Origin: Nocardioides sp.
GTDB taxonomy: Bacteria > Actinomycetota > Actinomycetes > Propionibacteriales > Nocardioidaceae
DNA length: 7,394 bases
Direction: 5' to 3'
NCBI GenBank assembly: GCA_025965295.1
Contig: JAOPXF010000316.1
Location: 1-7,394, forward strand
In this document: positions 5,979 through 7,394 of the stretch, piece after piece
Position numbering within the stretch: position 1 is the first letter of the stretch
Layout: every line of letters starts with the position of its first letter
Made by a program: the position numbers and the translations under genes
Notes under the pieces: model-generated
The model's input: only the letters and a program-made list of their open reading frames with translations
The model's database searches: none
Told to the model about the DNA's origin: nothing

Positions 5979-6175
5979 ATCCCCAGCTCGAGACCGTGGC
6001 GCTCCGCCATGTCGCGGTAGTAGACGTCGTACTTCAGCAGCGCCACCTGGCCCTCGAAATCGTCGAGGAAGGCGATTCCCGCGGCGACCCCTGCCGCGCG
6101 GAACTCGTCCTCGCTCAACTTGTCGAGGGTGCCCGGCCGCACCGCCACCGTGAAGTTCCCGAGGCGCTTGCTCAT
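5975..6175 (-). CDS. Small 66-residue protein of unknown function
   Basis: I do not recognise this protein. It begins MSKRLGNFTVAVRPG and continues with an acidic, probably helical stretch (SEDEFRAAG to about residue 60, including LDDFEGQVALLKYDVYYRDMAE). It has no cysteine and no signal or membrane segment, so it is probably cytosolic. Third codon positions are almost all G or C, as expected of a real gene here, except for a closing ATA codon. The ATG at 6175 has GAGG (minus strand, 6185-6182) six nt upstream; a TTG two codons earlier is a poorer start. Its TGA overlaps the lipoprotein ATG, so it may serve partly to couple translation of that gene. It is the first gene of the putative minus-strand operon. 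Confidence 0.68.
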   Translation of the reverse strand: MSKRLGNFTVAVRPGTLDKLSEDEFRAAGVAAGIAFLDDFEGQVALLKYDVYYRDMAERHGLELGI

Positions 6176-6287
6176 CGTCAACCTCAGCGTGCTCGAACGG
6201 CTCGGCCGCCCAACGACGGCACTGGACGTCTACCCCCGGGGCGGACGGCGCAAACGGACCATCCGCATCCCGGCCGCCGACGCGCGC
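6176..6287 (-). promoter_or_regulatory. Intergenic gap upstream of the small-gene operon, candidate promoter
   Basis: This 112-nt gap between the acyl-CoA oxidase stop and the 66-residue gene is the only sizeable non-coding stretch in the right half, and so the likeliest place for a promoter serving the four genes downstream. On the minus strand TTGCGC and TAGACG occur about 15 bp apart, a weak match to a housekeeping promoter with a short spacer. I see no strong terminator hairpin for the oxidase gene, so read-through from it is also possible. Confidence 0.3.
6182..6185 (-). promoter_or_regulatory. Ribosome binding site deciding the start of the 66-residue protein
   Basis: GAGG on the minus strand lies six nt before the ATG at 6175. 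The in-frame TTG at 6181 would have this site directly against it, so the ATG is preferred and the product is 66 rather than 68 residues. Confidence 0.55.
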
Positions 6288-7394
6288 TCAGACAAGGTCG
6301 GGGGCGCGCAGCATCTCGACGGGTACGTCGAACGCGTCGACGAGGTCGACGGCCAGCGGCCGGATCTTGCGACACAGGCTGCCGATCTCGCGACTGATCG
6401 CCTTCGAGCGCGTGACCGTGAGCCGGCCGTGCTCCATGAACCAGGCCCGGTCGGCCTCGATCGTGGAGAGCGCGTGCAGGTCGCACAGCAGGTTGAGGGC
6501 GACCTTGAGGTCACCGTCGGGCAGTGTGCGCACCTTGGCGACGAACGCCTCCAGCACCAGGCGCTCGACGTGCGCGCGGGCCGCGCCGATGACATGGTCC
6601 TGGACCCTCGAGAACACCACACCGGGGTTCAGCTTGTTGTCGATGCCCCGCTTCAGCCGGCGCGCGACCCCAGCCAGCATGTGCTCCTCGCGGAAGCGCA
6701 GCATCGCCAGCTGGTAGTCGGGGTCGAGCAGCCCGGCCTCCTGGTCCCACTGGTCGCCGCCGGGCAGCAGGTCCTTGACCCGCTCCAGCAGCTTGTGGAC
6801 GTTGGTCTTCTCGATCATGGTCTCGACGGCGAGGTTGGCGACGAAGCGGACCATCCCGAACTGGTCCATGTCCTCGAACTCGCTCGAGTAGTCGGTCAGC
6901 AGGCCCTTGGCGACGAGCTGGAGCAACACGTGGTTGTCGCCCTCGAAGGTGGTGAAGACATCCGTGTCGGCCTTCAACGCCGTGAAGCGGTTGGCGCTGA
7001 GGTAGCCCGCGCCTCCGCAGGCCTCGCGGCACTCCTGGATCGTCCGGGTCGCGTGCCACGTGCCGAGCGCCTTGGTGCCGGCGGCCCGGGACTCGAGCTC
7101 GCGCCGGGTGTGCTCGTCGTCGGCGACGCCGGAGAGGACGTCGTGCAGCTGGCCGGACACGACCTGCTGGGCGAAGTGCAGCGCGTAGGTGCGGGCCAGC
7201 AGCGGGAAGAGCCGCCGCTGGTGCATGCCGTAGTCGAGGAGCAGCTCCTCGTGCTCGTCGGAGCCCGCCTCGAACTGGCGGCGGCGAACGGCGTACTTCG
7301 TCGCGATCGTGAGCGCGACCTTGGACGCGTTGATACCGGCGCCGCCGACGCAGACGCGGCCCTGGATCAGCGTGCCGAGCATCGTGAAGAACCG
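6288..7394 (-). CDS. Acyl-CoA oxidase / dehydrogenase-like protein, C-terminal part (cut by the right edge)
   Basis: This flavoenzyme performs the first step of fatty-acid beta-oxidation, forming trans-2-enoyl-CoA; oxidases pass electrons to O2. The frame is open to the right edge, and the 368 visible residues begin RFFTMLGTL, an acyl-CoA oxidase segment, so the N-terminal FAD/substrate domains lie outside the window. Visible motifs are GRVCVGGAGINAS, the FAD-contacting RRRQF, and ECREACGGAGYLSANRF. TTFEGDN follows, with the likely catalytic Glu (codon at 6944-6942), aligned with Glu421 of rat acyl-CoA oxidase. A long helical C-terminal domain follows, as in two-domain oxidases. The stretch after FEGDN (about 220 residues) is too long for a standard 380-residue acyl-CoA dehydrogenase, which favours the oxidase family. 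Chain-length preference cannot be told. It may lie upstream of the next four genes in one transcript, but the 112-nt gap leaves this open. Confidence 0.9.
   Translation of the reverse strand, partial: RFFTMLGTLIQGRVCVGGAGINASKVALTIATKYAVRRRQFEAGSDEHEELLLDYGMHQRRLFPLLARTYALHFAQQVVSGQLHDVLSGVADDEHTRRELESRAAGTKALGTWHATRTIQECREACGGAGYLSANRFTALKADTDVFTTFEGDNHVLLQLVAKGLLTDYSSEFEDMDQFGMVRFVANLAVETMIEKTNVHKLLERVKDLLPGGDQWDQEAGLLDPDYQLAMLRFREEHMLAGVARRLKRGIDNKLNPGVVFSRVQDHVIGAARAHVERLVLEAFVAKVRTLPDGDLKVALNLLCDLHALSTIEADRAWFMEHGRLTVTRSKAISREIGSLCRKIRPLAVDLVDAFDVPVEMLRAPDLV

Noticed and set aside
4773..6020. A 415-codon open frame on the plus strand
   Set aside because: It is antisense to the lipoprotein, which has a signal peptide and lipobox. 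The product is Arg/Gly/Asp-rich shadow sequence.
6176..6287. Possible intrinsic terminator for the acyl-CoA oxidase gene
   Set aside because: Only very short stems (about 4 bp) could be found and no T-run follows, so it is not reported as a terminator.

Overview
The window is very GC-rich, and its coding frames have strong G/C bias at third codon positions, as in a high-GC actinobacterium. Gene order and protein sequences fit Actinomycetota. A Nocardioides-like (Propionibacteriales) source is my best guess, from general resemblance only. Nine protein genes are supported, two of them cut by the window edges. I recognise no rRNA, tRNA, CRISPR array or insertion sequence.

Left half (1-3728): a conserved actinobacterial block. 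Reading leftwards on the minus strand are a D-Ala-D-Ala carboxypeptidase of the DacB/PBP4 type, a zinc-dependent metalloprotease-like protein of unknown substrate (HEETH motif), and the start of tilS (tRNA-Ile lysidine synthetase, cut by the left edge). Divergent from these on the plus strand is ppa, a family I inorganic pyrophosphatase. As I recall it, Mycobacterium tuberculosis has the same order and orientation (Rv3625c tilS/mesJ, Rv3626c, Rv3627c, Rv3628 ppa). The short region between dacB and ppa should hold both promoters. Downstream of ppa, a convergent non-coding stretch carries a small hairpin over the ppa stop codon and a larger compound palindrome that looks like a REP-type intergenic element.

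Right half (3856-7394): all genes are on the minus strand and the order matches no conserved cluster I know. From right to left they are the C-terminal part of an acyl-CoA oxidase (cut by the right edge), a 112-nt gap, a 66-residue protein of unknown function, a secreted lipoprotein of unknown function whose ATG overlaps the preceding stop (ATGA), a class I SAM-dependent methyltransferase, and a small two-helix membrane protein. The last four are close enough to form one operon, and three of them have no assignable function. This is the least-described part of the window. Nothing in it proves a new system, but it is the best place to look for a lineage-specific envelope-associated cassette.
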